Translations under genes and position numbers: made by a program
The notes under the pieces: model-generated
Database searches by the model: none
What the model was told of the DNA's origin: nothing
The model's input: only the letters and a program-made list of their open reading frames with translations
NCBI GenBank assembly: GCA_037200975.1
Contig: JBBCGI010000001.1
Coordinates: 2,046,001 to 2,110,000 of the forward strand
Source of the DNA: Pseudomonadota bacterium
GTDB lineage: Bacteria > Pseudomonadota > Gammaproteobacteria > Steroidobacterales > Steroidobacteraceae
Direction of reading: 5' to 3'
Length of the DNA: 64,000 nucleotides
In this document: one piece after another, positions 41,523-50,462 of the stretch
Numbering within the stretch: the stretch's first letter is position 1
How the letters are laid out: every line of letters begins with the position of its first letter

Positions 41523-44500
41523 TCACGAAAGAACGACTAACAGGTCCTTCGCATCGACCTGCAAGCCCGGCTTTGCGAGCACTTCGGCCACGGTGCCGTC
41601 GGCTTCGGCGCGTACGCTGGTTTCCATCTTCATGGCTTCCATGGTCAGCAGCAGATCGCCCTTGGCCACTTTCGCGCCGACCACGGCCTTCACGGTGGCG
41701 ATGGTCCCGGGCATCGGCGCGCCCACATGTTTCGTATTGCCCGCTTCCATCTTGCGCTGCGGCGGCCGCTTGGCGACCTGCGATTTGTCGGTCACGACAA
41801 TGGAACGCGGCTGGCCGTTCAGCTCGAAGAACACCTGGCGCGTGCCGTCGTCGCGTACTTCGGACATCGCCACGAAGCGCACGATCAGCGTCTTGCCGCG
41901 TTCGATGTCGACGCTGACCTCTTCGCCCGGCTCCATGCCGTAGAAGAACACCGGCGTCGGCAGGATGGCGAGGTCGCCGTATGCCGTGCGGTCCCGGGCG
42001 TAGTCGAGAAAAACCTTCGGATACATGAGGTAGGACGCGAACTGCGTGTCGGTCGCGGCGCGGCCCAATTTCTCGTCGAGCTTCTTGCGTTCCGCCACCA
42101 GGTCGAGCGGCGCCATCAGCGCGCCCGGCCGCTGTTCGAGCGGCTTCTGCCCCTTGAGCACCTTCTTCTGGATGCCCTCGGGCCAGCCGCCCTCGGGCCG
42201 GCCCAGGTCGCCGCGCATCATCTGCACCACCGACTCGGGGAACGCGACTTCGAAGGCGGGGTCGATGACCTGTTCCTTCGTGAGCCCGGACGACACCATG
42301 AGGATCGCCATGTCGCCCACGACCTTCGAGGACGGCGTCACCTTCACGATGTTGCCTAATATCTGGTTCACATCGGCATACGCCTGCGACACCTCGGGCC
42401 AGCGCGAATCGTCGAGGCCGACGGAACGTGCCTGCTCCTTGAGATTGGTGTATTGCCCGCCGGGCATCGCGTGCACGTACACCTCGGAGGCGCCGGCACG
42501 CATGTCGCTCTCGAACGCGAGGTAGTTCTTGCGCACCTGCTCCCAGTACATCGAGATGGCGCGCACGGCGCCGTGGTCGATGGCCGGATCGCGTTCGCTG
42601 TACCGCAGCGCTTCGATGATGGAGCCGAGGTTCGGCTGCGACGTGAAACCCGACATGGCATCGATCGCGCCGTCGACGGCGTCGCAGCCCGCGGCCACCG
42701 CCGCGAGCACACTCGCCGCCGCGATGCCGGACGTGTCGTGCGTGTGGAAGTGCACCGGCAGTCCAAGCTCCTGCTTGAGCGCCTTCACGAGCATGAACGC
42801 CGCGTTCGGCTGGCACAGGCCCGCCATGTCCTTGATGCCGAGGATGTGTGTGCCGGCGGCCTTCAGCTTGCGGCCCATCTCGAGGTAGTAGTCGAGCGTG
42901 TACTTGGTTTCGTTCGGCGACGAGAGATTGCCCGAATAACAGATGGCCGCTTCGCACAGCTTGCCGGTCTCGAGCACCGCGTCGATGGCGACGCGCATGT
43001 TGTCGACCCAGTTGAGCGAGTCGAACACGCGGAACACATCGATGCCGGAAGCCGCCGCCTGTTTCACGAACGCGCGCACGACGTTGTCCGGGTAGTTGGT
43101 GTACCCCACGGCATTGGACGAACGCAGCAGCATCTGCAGCAGCAGATTCGGCATGAGTGTGCGCAGCTGCTCGAGGCGCGACCACGGATCTTCCTTGAGG
43201 AAGCGCATCGCGACGTCGAACGTGGCGCCGCCCCAGCACTCGACCGAGAACAGCTGCGGCAACATGTGCGCGTAGTAAGGCGCGATGGCCGCCATGTCGG
43301 ACTGGCGCATACGTGTCGCCAGCAGCGACTGGTGCGCGTCGCGCATCGTCGTGTCGGTGATCAGCACTTGTTTCTGCGCGAGCATCCATTGCGCGAAACC
43401 GGCCGCGCCGAGCTCCTCGAGCTTCTGCCTGGTGCCGGGTGGCGGCGCCTTTGCGACGTTCACTTTCGGCATGCGCGCCAGCACCATGCTCTTGGGCTTC
43501 AGGCGCCCCTTCACTTCCGGATTGCCATTGACGATGGTTTCGCCGATGAACGACAGGACGCGCGTGGCGCGATCCCGCTTCTTTTCCCACTTGAACAGCT
43601 CGGGCGTCTCGTCGATGAACTTGGTCGTGTATTCGGCGTGCGCGAACTTCGGATGCGTGATCACCTGGTCGAGAAAGCGCAGATTCGTGGCGACGCCGCG
43701 AATGCGGAATTCCCACAACGCGCGATGCATGCGCGCGATGGCTTCGACCGGATTCGGCGCCCACGCGGTCACTTTCACCAGCATGGAGTCGTACGAACGC
43801 GTGAGGATGGCGCCGGCATACGCCGTGCCCGCATCGAGCCGGATGCCGAAACCCGCCGGGGAACGATACGCGGTGATCTTGCCGTAGTCAGGCGAGAAGC
43901 CGTTCTCCGGATCTTCCGTCGTGACACGGCATTGCAGCGCGTGCGAAGTCAGGTGGATGTCCTCCTGCTTCGGAACGCCGCTCGCTTCGTCGCCGATCTT
44001 CGCGCCATCGGCGATGCGGATCTGCGCCTTCACCAGGTCGATGTTCGTCACGGCCTCGGTGACCGTGTGTTCGACCTGGATGCGCGGATTGACCTCGATG
44101 AAGTAGAACTTGCCGGTTTCCGCGTCCTGCAGGAATTCCACCGTGCCGGCGTTGCGGTATTTCACCGCGCGGCCGATCTGCAGCGCGTAACCGCACAACT
44201 CGGCGCGCTGCGCGTCGGTCAGGAATGCCGCGGGGGCGCGCTCGACCACCTTCTGGTTGCGCCGCTGCACGGTGCAGTCGCGTTCGAACAGGTGTACGAG
44301 ATTGCCGTGGGTATCGCCGAGGATCTGCACTTCGATGTGCCGCGCCTTGCGCACCAGCTTTTCGAGATACACCTCGTCGTTGCCGAACCCCGCCTTGGCT
44401 TCGCGGCGTGCCACCGGCAGCAGCTCCGTCAGCTGCGCGTCGCTCTCGATGACGCGCATGCCGCGCCCGCCGCCACCCCAGCTCGCCTTGAGCATGACGG

Positions 44501-44972
44501 GATAACCGACCTGCGCGGCCAGCTGCTTGGAAGTCTCGATGTCCGCCGGCAGCGGCGGAGTCGCGGGCATCACCGGCACGCCCGCCGAGGTGGCCAGATT
44601 GCGCGCGGCGACCTTGTTGCCGAGCGTGCGCATGATGTCGGGCGTGGGGCCGACGAAGATCACGCCGTCGCGGTTGCAGGCCTCGACGAAATCGGGATTC
44701 TCGGAAAGAAAACCGTAGCCGGGATGAATGGCATCCGCCTTCGCTTCGGCGGCGATGCGCAGAATGTCCTCGATGTCGAGGTAGGCATCGACCGGCGCCT
44801 TGCCGCGCCCCACCAGGTACGCCTCGTCGGCCTTGGTCCGATGCAGCGAGAAGCGGTCTTCCTGCGAGTAGATCGCGATGGTGCGGATGCCCAATTCGTT
44901 GGCGGCACGCATGACGCGAATCGCGATTTCACCGCGATTGGCGACCAGCAGGCTGCGGATGCGAGTCAGCAT
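41523..44972 (-). CDS. pyc: Pyruvate carboxylase, single-chain
   Basis: 1149 residues, the full-length alpha4 type. Biotin carboxylase domain (1-450, with KASWGGGGRGMRVI), a linker with PPPGTRQK, carboxyltransferase domain (from about 545, ITDTTMRDAHQSLLATRMR), and a C-terminal biotin carrier with LTMEAMKMET, where the Lys carries biotin. It carboxylates pyruvate to oxaloacetate to refill the TCA cycle. In many Gammaproteobacteria the function is split into two chains or done by PEP carboxylase, so the fused form is notable. The start is divergent from the isoaspartyl peptidase gene, 127 bp away. Confidence 0.96.
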   Translation of the reverse strand: MLTRIRSLLVANRGEIAIRVMRAANELGIRTIAIYSQEDRFSLHRTKADEAYLVGRGKAPVDAYLDIEDILRIAAEAKADAIHPGYGFLSENPDFVEACNRDGVIFVGPTPDIMRTLGNKVAARNLATSAGVPVMPATPPLPADIETSKQLAAQVGYPVMLKASWGGGGRGMRVIESDAQLTELLPVARREAKAGFGNDEVYLEKLVRKARHIEVQILGDTHGNLVHLFERDCTVQRRNQKVVERAPAAFLTDAQRAELCGYALQIGRAVKYRNAGTVEFLQDAETGKFYFIEVNPRIQVEHTVTEAVTNIDLVKAQIRIADGAKIGDEASGVPKQEDIHLTSHALQCRVTTEDPENGFSPDYGKITAYRSPAGFGIRLDAGTAYAGAILTRSYDSMLVKVTAWAPNPVEAIARMHRALWEFRIRGVATNLRFLDQVITHPKFAHAEYTTKFIDETPELFKWEKKRDRATRVLSFIGETIVNGNPEVKGRLKPKSMVLARMPKVNVAKAPPPGTRQKLEELGAAGFAQWMLAQKQVLITDTTMRDAHQSLLATRMRQSDMAAIAPYYAHMLPQLFSVECWGGATFDVAMRFLKEDPWSRLEQLRTLMPNLLLQMLLRSSNAVGYTNYPDNVVRAFVKQAAASGIDVFRVFDSLNWVDNMRVAIDAVLETGKLCEAAICYSGNLSSPNETKYTLDYYLEMGRKLKAAGTHILGIKDMAGLCQPNAAFMLVKALKQELGLPVHFHTHDTSGIAAASVLAAVAAGCDAVDGAIDAMSGFTSQPNLGSIIEALRYSERDPAIDHGAVRAISMYWEQVRKNYLAFESDMRAGASEVYVHAMPGGQYTNLKEQARSVGLDDSRWPEVSQAYADVNQILGNIVKVTPSSKVVGDMAILMVSSGLTKEQVIDPAFEVAFPESVVQMMRGDLGRPEGGWPEGIQKKVLKGQKPLEQRPGALMAPLDLVAERKKLDEKLGRAATDTQFASYLMYPKVFLDYARDRTAYGDLAILPTPVFFYGMEPGEEVSVDIERGKTLIVRFVAMSEVRDDGTRQVFFELNGQPRSIVVTDKSQVAKRPPQRKMEAGNTKHVGAPMPGTIATVKAVVGAKVAKGDLLLTMEAMKMETSVRAEADGTVAEVLAKPGLQVDAKDLLVVLS

Positions 44973-45099
44973 GAATGGCTTCTTCTAATATGATTCCCCG
45001 GACGCGGAATCTTATCGAAATTGCCAGGCCAATCCGCCGTCAATTTCGGTGCTGGTGACGCTCGCATGCACTTGGGTTGTGCGGATTCGAGGAGAAGGC

Positions 45100-46020
45100 A
45101 TGTTCGCAATCGCAATTCACGGTGGCGCCGGCGTGTTGGCGCGCGGCGATCTACGCGCGGAGCAGGAACGCGAGTACCTGGCCGGTCTCGAGGCCGCACT
45201 CGACGCGGGTTATGGCCTTCTCGAAAGGGGCGGTTCGAGCCTCGATGCGGCGATCGCGGCAGTCTGCATGCTCGAAGACGATCCGTTGTTCAACGCGGGA
45301 CGTGGCGCGGTGCTGAATCGCGATGGCGTGGCCGAGCTAGATGCCTCGGTCATGGACGGCAGGACCTTGGGCGCCGGGGCGGTCACCGGCCTCAGGCACG
45401 TGAAGAATCCCATCGAACTGGCGCGGCTGGTGATGGACAAGTCGCCGCACGTGATGCTGGTTGGCGAAGGCGCCGAAGATTTCGCGCGCTCGCAGGCGGT
45501 CGAACTGGTTTCCAACGAATACTTCCGCACGCCGGTGCGCCAGGAGCAATTGCAGCGGCTGCTCGGCGGAATCGTCACGCGCGAGAACGAACTCGCGGCC
45601 TTCGGCACCGTGGGCGCCGTGGCAGTGGATGACAAGGGAAATCTCGCCGCGGCCACATCCACCGGCGGCATGACGGGCAAACGCTGGGGCCGGGTCGGCG
45701 ATTCGCCCGTGATCGGCGCGGGGACTTATGCAAACAATGCCAGCTGCGCGGTTTCGGCTACGGGCCACGGCGAATACTTCATCCGCAGCGTGCTGGCCCA
45801 CGACATCAGCGCGCAGGTGGAATACCTGAAAGCGCCTTTACAGACCGCGGTCGACAACGTGCTTGGAAAGATGGCGGCGCTCGGCGGCAACGGCGGCGTC
45901 ATCGCGATCGACACTCGCGGCAAGATCGTGCTCGAGTTCAACAGCGAGGGAATGTTCCGCGGCCGGCGCAGCTCGGACGGCGTTCGCGAGGTCGCGATCT
46001 ACCGTCAGCAGACTAGTTAG
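45100..46020 (+). CDS. Isoaspartyl peptidase / L-asparaginase (Ntn hydrolase)
   Basis: 306 residues from the ATG at 45100 with GGAGAAGG upstream. The precursor cleaves itself before a Thr in FGTVGAVAVD (about residue 173), making alpha and beta chains; the new N-terminal Thr is the nucleophile. HGGAGVLARG at the start and NAGRGAVLNRDG are type III asparaginase features. It degrades isoaspartyl dipeptides in damaged-protein recycling. It converges with a diguanylate cyclase gene (4-bp overlap). Confidence 0.92.
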   Translation: MFAIAIHGGAGVLARGDLRAEQEREYLAGLEAALDAGYGLLERGGSSLDAAIAAVCMLEDDPLFNAGRGAVLNRDGVAELDASVMDGRTLGAGAVTGLRHVKNPIELARLVMDKSPHVMLVGEGAEDFARSQAVELVSNEYFRTPVRQEQLQRLLGGIVTRENELAAFGTVGAVAVDDKGNLAAATSTGGMTGKRWGRVGDSPVIGAGTYANNASCAVSATGHGEYFIRSVLAHDISAQVEYLKAPLQTAVDNVLGKMAALGGNGGVIAIDTRGKIVLEFNSEGMFRGRRSSDGVREVAIYRQQTS

Positions 46021-47249
46021 GCCGTGGAGACTTCGCGCAGCGGCAGCACCGCGGTCGCGGCCGGATCTGCCTTGTTGGCGCCATGTTCGACGCCCACGAA
46101 ACGATCGCGGCCCTGGTGTTTGGCGGCGTACAGCGCCTGGTCCGCCAACGCGACGGCGGCATCGTGTGTGGCCACTCGATAGGCATCCACCGACACCACG
46201 CCGACGCTCACCGTGACGTAGGGCTGCGCAACGGAACCGGCGTGCGGAATCCGCAGCTCGCGCACCGCCGTGAGCAGCCCGCGCGCGATGCTTTCACCAT
46301 AGGCTTTATCGGCGCCGTACAACACGGCCACGAGCTCCTCGCCGCCGTAACGCGCGACGAAATCGAGCGGCCGGCGGCGCGCGGCATCGCGCAACGCGCT
46401 CGACACCCGGCGCAGGCAATCGTCGCCGGCGATGTGGCCGTATTTGTCGTTGTAGGCCTTGAAGCAATCGAGGTCGATCATGATGACCGCGACCGTCTGG
46501 CGATCGCGCTGCGCCTGTTGCCAGACGCGGCGGATCTGGTCTTCGAAGGCGGCGCGATTGAGCAACGCGGTGAGGCCGTCGTGAGTCGCGACCTCGGTGA
46601 GCTGCCGGTGTTCGAGGAAGGCGGTGCGATTTGCGTGTTCGAGCGCGTAAGAACCGGCGCAGCCGACCAGGTTCGCGGTGAACAGCGTAAACATCAGGTA
46701 AGTGGCCGTGGCGGTCGGCATGGTGCCGGCGAGAAACGCGATCACCAGCGCCGCGAACACGATCAGGTTGGCGCGGATGGCGGCGCGCAGCCCCAGACCG
46801 ATCATGAAGTAGAAGAAGAACGACGCCAGCAGCAGCCGGCCGCCGACCAGTGGCACTTCGCCGGCTGGCGAGAACGCGGACATGATCACGGTGCCGATGC
46901 CAAACAGCGGCGCGATGATCGTGATGCCGAGCTCGTACCAGCGATCGTAGAAACGCTGGGTTGTGAACACCAGCATGAGGACGACGGCGGGCACATGCAT
47001 GCCGAAGCGGACCAGATTGGTGATGCGCGAGTGCTCGGAGGAGAGCACGAAGTGATCGAGGATCGCGAAACCTACGACGGTGCAGGCCGACACGATGATC
47101 GCGATGCGGTTCCAGCCGTGCAGGCGCTTGCGATGCCCGGTCTGGTATTCACTTTCGAGCGGTTCGGGAAAACGCAGGAAACGAAAACCCGTCGCGAGCA
47201 GACGCGCCGCGTCCGAAGTACTTGGCGACGATATTTTCGTGGGCGCCAT
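46017..47249 (-). CDS. Membrane diguanylate cyclase (GGDEF)
   Basis: 410 residues. Six hydrophobic helices between about 45 and 220, then a GGDEF domain from about 235. The active-site motif is GGEEL (YGGEELVAVL), an accepted variant of GGEEF, and DHDGLTALLNR-type start (ATHDGLTALLNRAAF) and IDLDCFKAYND are present. It should make c-di-GMP in response to a membrane signal. No I-site RxxD five residues upstream of GGEEL is evident. It ends overlapping the peptidase gene, and the 5' gap (47250-47334) shows nothing clear. Confidence 0.9.
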   Translation of the reverse strand: MAPTKISSPSTSDAARLLATGFRFLRFPEPLESEYQTGHRKRLHGWNRIAIIVSACTVVGFAILDHFVLSSEHSRITNLVRFGMHVPAVVLMLVFTTQRFYDRWYELGITIIAPLFGIGTVIMSAFSPAGEVPLVGGRLLLASFFFYFMIGLGLRAAIRANLIVFAALVIAFLAGTMPTATATYLMFTLFTANLVGCAGSYALEHANRTAFLEHRQLTEVATHDGLTALLNRAAFEDQIRRVWQQAQRDRQTVAVIMIDLDCFKAYNDKYGHIAGDDCLRRVSSALRDAARRRPLDFVARYGGEELVAVLYGADKAYGESIARGLLTAVRELRIPHAGSVAQPYVTVSVGVVSVDAYRVATHDAAVALADQALYAAKHQGRDRFVGVEHGANKADPAATAVLPLREVSTA

Positions 47250-47334
47250 ACGTCCTGACCCTGTGGATCTCGCTGATCGAGAGGAGCTTTGTATGTGTTC
47301 GGCGGCTGGCGTGCAACTGCCGCGAGAGGCGCGA

Positions 47335-47535
47335 TTAACGCGGCGCGGAATCCAGCGGATGGGGACGGGAATGTGTCTTCACGCGCGTGCGCCAGACTTC
47401 GTACGGGCTCCAGGCCTGCTTGCGCACCGGAGTCGCGATCTCACGCTGAACGGCGGGCGAGATCCCATCTTCGTTTGCTGCGTTCGAGTTACCCAAGTCG
47501 AGCAGGTCCTGCTCGCTCTGATTCTTGGTTTTCAT
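47335..47535 (-). CDS. Small hypothetical protein
   Basis: 66 residues from an ATG (47535) with CAGGGA upstream. The C-terminal half (PYEVWRTRVKTH) is basic and resembles tails of small conserved gammaproteobacterial proteins, but I do not recognise it. It lies alone in a 412-bp region (47250-47661) between the diguanylate cyclase and gshA, both leftward. Apart from it the region shows no structure. It is on the same strand as both neighbours. Confidence 0.45.
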   Translation of the reverse strand: MKTKNQSEQDLLDLGNSNAANEDGISPAVQREIATPVRKQAWSPYEVWRTRVKTHSRPHPLDSAPR

Positions 47536-47661
47536 TATCCGTCCCTGAAGCTGTGGACCTTTCGGTCTTCTGGCGGGGATTCTAATCCGCCGATTGTTAA
47601 AGGATAGGCTCCGAGAACAAGATTTCGCACATATGTCAAGACTTAGACTTGCGTCACAGTT

Positions 47662-49242
47662 TTATCCCGCCGAGTACTCGGCCAGGTACTGGGCAAAAGA
47701 CATCCGATCTGAAGCCTCGATGTGCGATTGCGCCCTTAGGGACTCATCAGCTTCGGCCCTGAATTCGGCCTGGCGCTCGACATTCGGCGCGTGCAGCGCC
47801 AGGAAATACTCCTTGTGGAGCTTCGACATGCGCAAGGCGAGGTCGAAGAACGACTCGCCGGTGCTCTCGAGCTCGCTCAGCATCCGGGCGGAAGGCGTCA
47901 AAGCGACGTTCTCGATCTTCGCCGCCTGGACCGCCAGCGCCGCCGAATAGGGCTTGGCCGCATCGCCCCGATCGAAGATCTCGGCGATGCCCTGCATCGA
48001 ATCGAGCAGCTCGCGCGCCCACGACTGCATCGATGCGGGCCGCCCATCGCGCGTCAGCGTGAGCCCGGGCTCGCGGCCGCGGCGCGCGACCGTCACGTGG
48101 TTCGCATCGAGCGTGTCCTGCTCTGACACCTCGATCGGCGGCGAATCCTTCATCAGGCACAGCGCCAGGAACACTTCGAGGAAACGCAGCTTGTTCTGGT
48201 TGACCCCGACCGGGTCGAACGCGCTCACGTCGAGCGCCCGCACCTCGACGTATTCCACACCGGCGCGCAGCAGCGCCTTGGTCGGGCGCTCGCCCGAGCG
48301 AGCCACGCGTTTGGGACGGATGAAGCTGTAGTACTCGTTCTCGATCTGCAGGATGTTGGCGTTGAGCTGCCGGTATTCGCCGTTCACCTCGACACCTAAC
48401 TTCTCGTACGGCGCATGCGGCGTGCTGATGGCACGCGACAGGTCGCGAACGTATTCGTCCAGGCTGTTGACCGAGACCGACAGGCCCGCCTGGTTGCGGT
48501 TTCGATAACCGAGATCGCTCATGCGCAGCGAGGTGGCGTACGGCTCGTACGAAGTGTCCTTCGACAGGCGCGGCAATGTCACGTTGCGGCCGCGCAGGAA
48601 GGAGTTGCACACCACCGGCGATACGCCGAACAGATAGAGCACGAGCCAGCCGTGGCGGCGGTAGTTGCGCAGCAGGTGGAAATAACGCTCGGAGATGAAT
48701 GCCTGCCCGCGCATCCGCGACTGCACGACGTCGGCCCACGGGTCCCACATCTTCTCGGGGAACGAGTAGTTGTAGTGCACGCCGGAGATGGCCTGCATGA
48801 TGCGGCCGTAGCGCACGCCCAGGCCCTCGCGGTAAACGGTTTTCATGCGCCCGATGTTCGACTTGCCGAACTGCGCGATGGGGATGCTGGCATCGCCGTC
48901 GAGAATCGACGGCATCGAGGTGGCCCACAACAGCTCGTCACCGAGATGTTGATAGACGAACTGATGCAGGTCGAGCAGGTACTGCAGCAACTCCCAGCTG
49001 GTGCGGAAGGTGGGCGTCACCAGCTCGATCAGCGCCTCGGAGTAGTCCGTGGTGATGTGTTCGTTGGTTAACGCGCTGCCGAGCGCCGCCGGATGCGGTG
49101 TCTGCGCGATGTGGCCGTCGGGCGTGACGCGCAGGGATTCCTTTTCGAGACCCTTGCGGCCGCCCTGAATGATCTGCGGCTCGCCGCTGTTGATGAGCGC
49201 CGCGAGCGTCTGTTCGAACTGTCGGTCGATGGCGGCTCTCAT
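47662..49242 (-). CDS. gshA: Glutamate-cysteine ligase (gamma-proteobacterial type)
   Basis: 526 residues, near the E. coli GshA length of 518. It makes gamma-glutamylcysteine from Glu, Cys and ATP, the first step of glutathione synthesis. GGRKGLEKESLRV near the start carries the conserved Glu residues; EALIELVTP and FSPRxM-like stretches follow, and YVEVRALDVSAFDP is the substrate region. Its type supports a gammaproteobacterial host. The 45-bp gap to the upstream SRPBCC gene suggests co-transcription is possible. Confidence 0.95.
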   Translation of the reverse strand: MRAAIDRQFEQTLAALINSGEPQIIQGGRKGLEKESLRVTPDGHIAQTPHPAALGSALTNEHITTDYSEALIELVTPTFRTSWELLQYLLDLHQFVYQHLGDELLWATSMPSILDGDASIPIAQFGKSNIGRMKTVYREGLGVRYGRIMQAISGVHYNYSFPEKMWDPWADVVQSRMRGQAFISERYFHLLRNYRRHGWLVLYLFGVSPVVCNSFLRGRNVTLPRLSKDTSYEPYATSLRMSDLGYRNRNQAGLSVSVNSLDEYVRDLSRAISTPHAPYEKLGVEVNGEYRQLNANILQIENEYYSFIRPKRVARSGERPTKALLRAGVEYVEVRALDVSAFDPVGVNQNKLRFLEVFLALCLMKDSPPIEVSEQDTLDANHVTVARRGREPGLTLTRDGRPASMQSWARELLDSMQGIAEIFDRGDAAKPYSAALAVQAAKIENVALTPSARMLSELESTGESFFDLALRMSKLHKEYFLALHAPNVERQAEFRAEADESLRAQSHIEASDRMSFAQYLAEYSAG

Positions 49243-49287
49243 GAAGGGGCGGCATCTTGCCGGTACCCGGTGAGGTTGCGCAATCGG

Positions 49288-49923
49288 TCAATGGGGAGAG
49301 GCGCTCTCGCGGGTATTCCGGACCTGTTCGGCCTCACAACGTTTGCGCAGGTCGGTCAGCATCTGGGGCATTTCGCGTTTGAAGGTCGAGCGTGCCAGCC
49401 AGTTCGGAATGAAGGCGGGTGGATCGATGTAGGCGCGATAACGCAGCAGGGTGCGCTGCCCGGTCTCATCCGGCTCGAACTGCCAGACACCTTCGTTGGC
49501 CTTGAAGTCGCCGTGGACCTGACGGAATTCGATGCTGCGGTCGGGGACGAGGTCGGCGCGAAAGACATATTTCACGCGCGGGGAGTACCAGCCGAAATCG
49601 ACCTCGTGCTCGATGAGCATCCAGCTGCCATCCGCCGCCTGCTCGCGCAGCCGGCAGACACGCAGGTGCGGCACGTACTGCAGGGCGTCCGCACATCGCG
49701 TCATCATCCCGAACACCACGGCAGGCGCGGCATCGATCATGACGGCCGCGCGCACCGTGCCCTTGCGTTGCCCGGAATCGAGATTAGCGCGAATGACTAT
49801 TTGCCGGGCTGCGAGACGCTGCGTTTCAGCGGCGGTCAGCTCGAAATCGGCGCCCCAGGCGCTCGCAGCGGTGGCGAGTGCCAGAACCAGGCCTGCCGCA
49901 GTCCATCGCTTCGCCGTACCCAT
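49288..49923 (-). CDS. Exported SRPBCC (START-like) protein
   Basis: 211 residues with a signal peptide (to about SAWGAD). An SRPBCC/START-like fold follows (VRAAVMIDAAPAVVFGMMTRCADALQYVP, then EHEVDFGWYSP and VWQFEPDETGQRTLLRYRAYIDPP). Such proteins bind hydrophobic ligands. No catalytic claim is possible. It lies 45 bp upstream of gshA on the same strand and is divergent from the DUF2845 gene. Confidence 0.82.
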   Translation of the reverse strand: MGTAKRWTAAGLVLALATAASAWGADFELTAAETQRLAARQIVIRANLDSGQRKGTVRAAVMIDAAPAVVFGMMTRCADALQYVPHLRVCRLREQAADGSWMLIEHEVDFGWYSPRVKYVFRADLVPDRSIEFRQVHGDFKANEGVWQFEPDETGQRTLLRYRAYIDPPAFIPNWLARSTFKREMPQMLTDLRKRCEAEQVRNTRESASPH

Positions 49924-50030
49924 GAAGAGTGAGTGCCGCCTGCCGCCGGAAAAGTTCGTTATGTCGCGGCCATCGTAGCAGCGGACGTTCGTTCATTGTC
50001 CGTTAAGCGAAATGGGCATATTTTCGTGGC

Positions 50031-50369
50031 ATGAAACGCGCCGCGCTGCTCATCGTCCTTGGGTTCCTGGCCACTTCCCCGGCGTTCGCGTTCCGTTGCG
50101 GCACGAAGATCGTGAGCGAGGGCGACACGCGCGGTGAGGTCGCCGCGAAATGCGGCGAGCCCGACGACGTGATCACGCAACGCAGCGTATTCCGCCGGCC
50201 GGTGATCTGGACGCAGGGGCGGCCGTACTACATCGGCGAAGATTTCATCGAGATTCCCGTCGAGGCCTGGGTGTACAACCTCGGGCCTAACAAGCTCATG
50301 CAACGCGTGCGCTTCGAGGGCGGCGTCGTGGTCGAGATCGAGTCGCTCGGCTACGGCTACAACAAGTAG
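50031..50369 (+). CDS. DUF2845 exported protein
   Basis: 112 residues with a signal peptide (MKRAALLIVLGFLATSPAFA). FRCGTKIVSEGDTRGEVAAKCGEP is the DUF2845 signature with two conserved Cys, and it ends in VEIESLGYGY. Function is unknown. It converges with the second DUF885 gene, with palindromic element 3 exactly filling the gap between the stops. Confidence 0.85.
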   Translation: MKRAALLIVLGFLATSPAFAFRCGTKIVSEGDTRGEVAAKCGEPDDVITQRSVFRRPVIWTQGRPYYIGEDFIEIPVEAWVYNLGPNKLMQRVRFEGGVVVEIESLGYGYNK

Positions 50370-50370
50370 C

Positions 50371-50460
50371 GGTGCCGGGAAGGGGGTTCGGGGGTTCGCG
50401 GCTGTTTGCATTCGCCTTGCGCTTGCGCCCGGCGAACCCCCGAACCCCCTTCCCGGCACC
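50371..50460. repeat. Palindromic element 3 (29-bp perfect arms)
   Basis: Arms 50371-50399 and 50432-50460 pair perfectly, with a 32-nt loop. The tip is GGTGCCGGGAAGGGGG. It begins 2 bp after the DUF2845 stop and ends 3 bp before the convergent DUF885 stop, so it fills the whole intergenic gap. Position between two converging genes suits a bidirectional terminator. Confidence 0.9.
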
Positions 50461-50462
50461 CC

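Noticed and set aside
43431-43442. GGTGCCGGGTGG inside pyc as a sixth palindrome copy
   Set aside because: No complementary arm nearby and it codes a normal Pro-rich linker; retained only as a remark.
42453-44993. 846-codon open frame antisense to pyc, and similar long frames at 61244-63178, 36018-37394 and 2033-3088
   Set aside because: Products are Arg-, His- and Ala-rich with no domains and are mirror frames of GC-rich genes.
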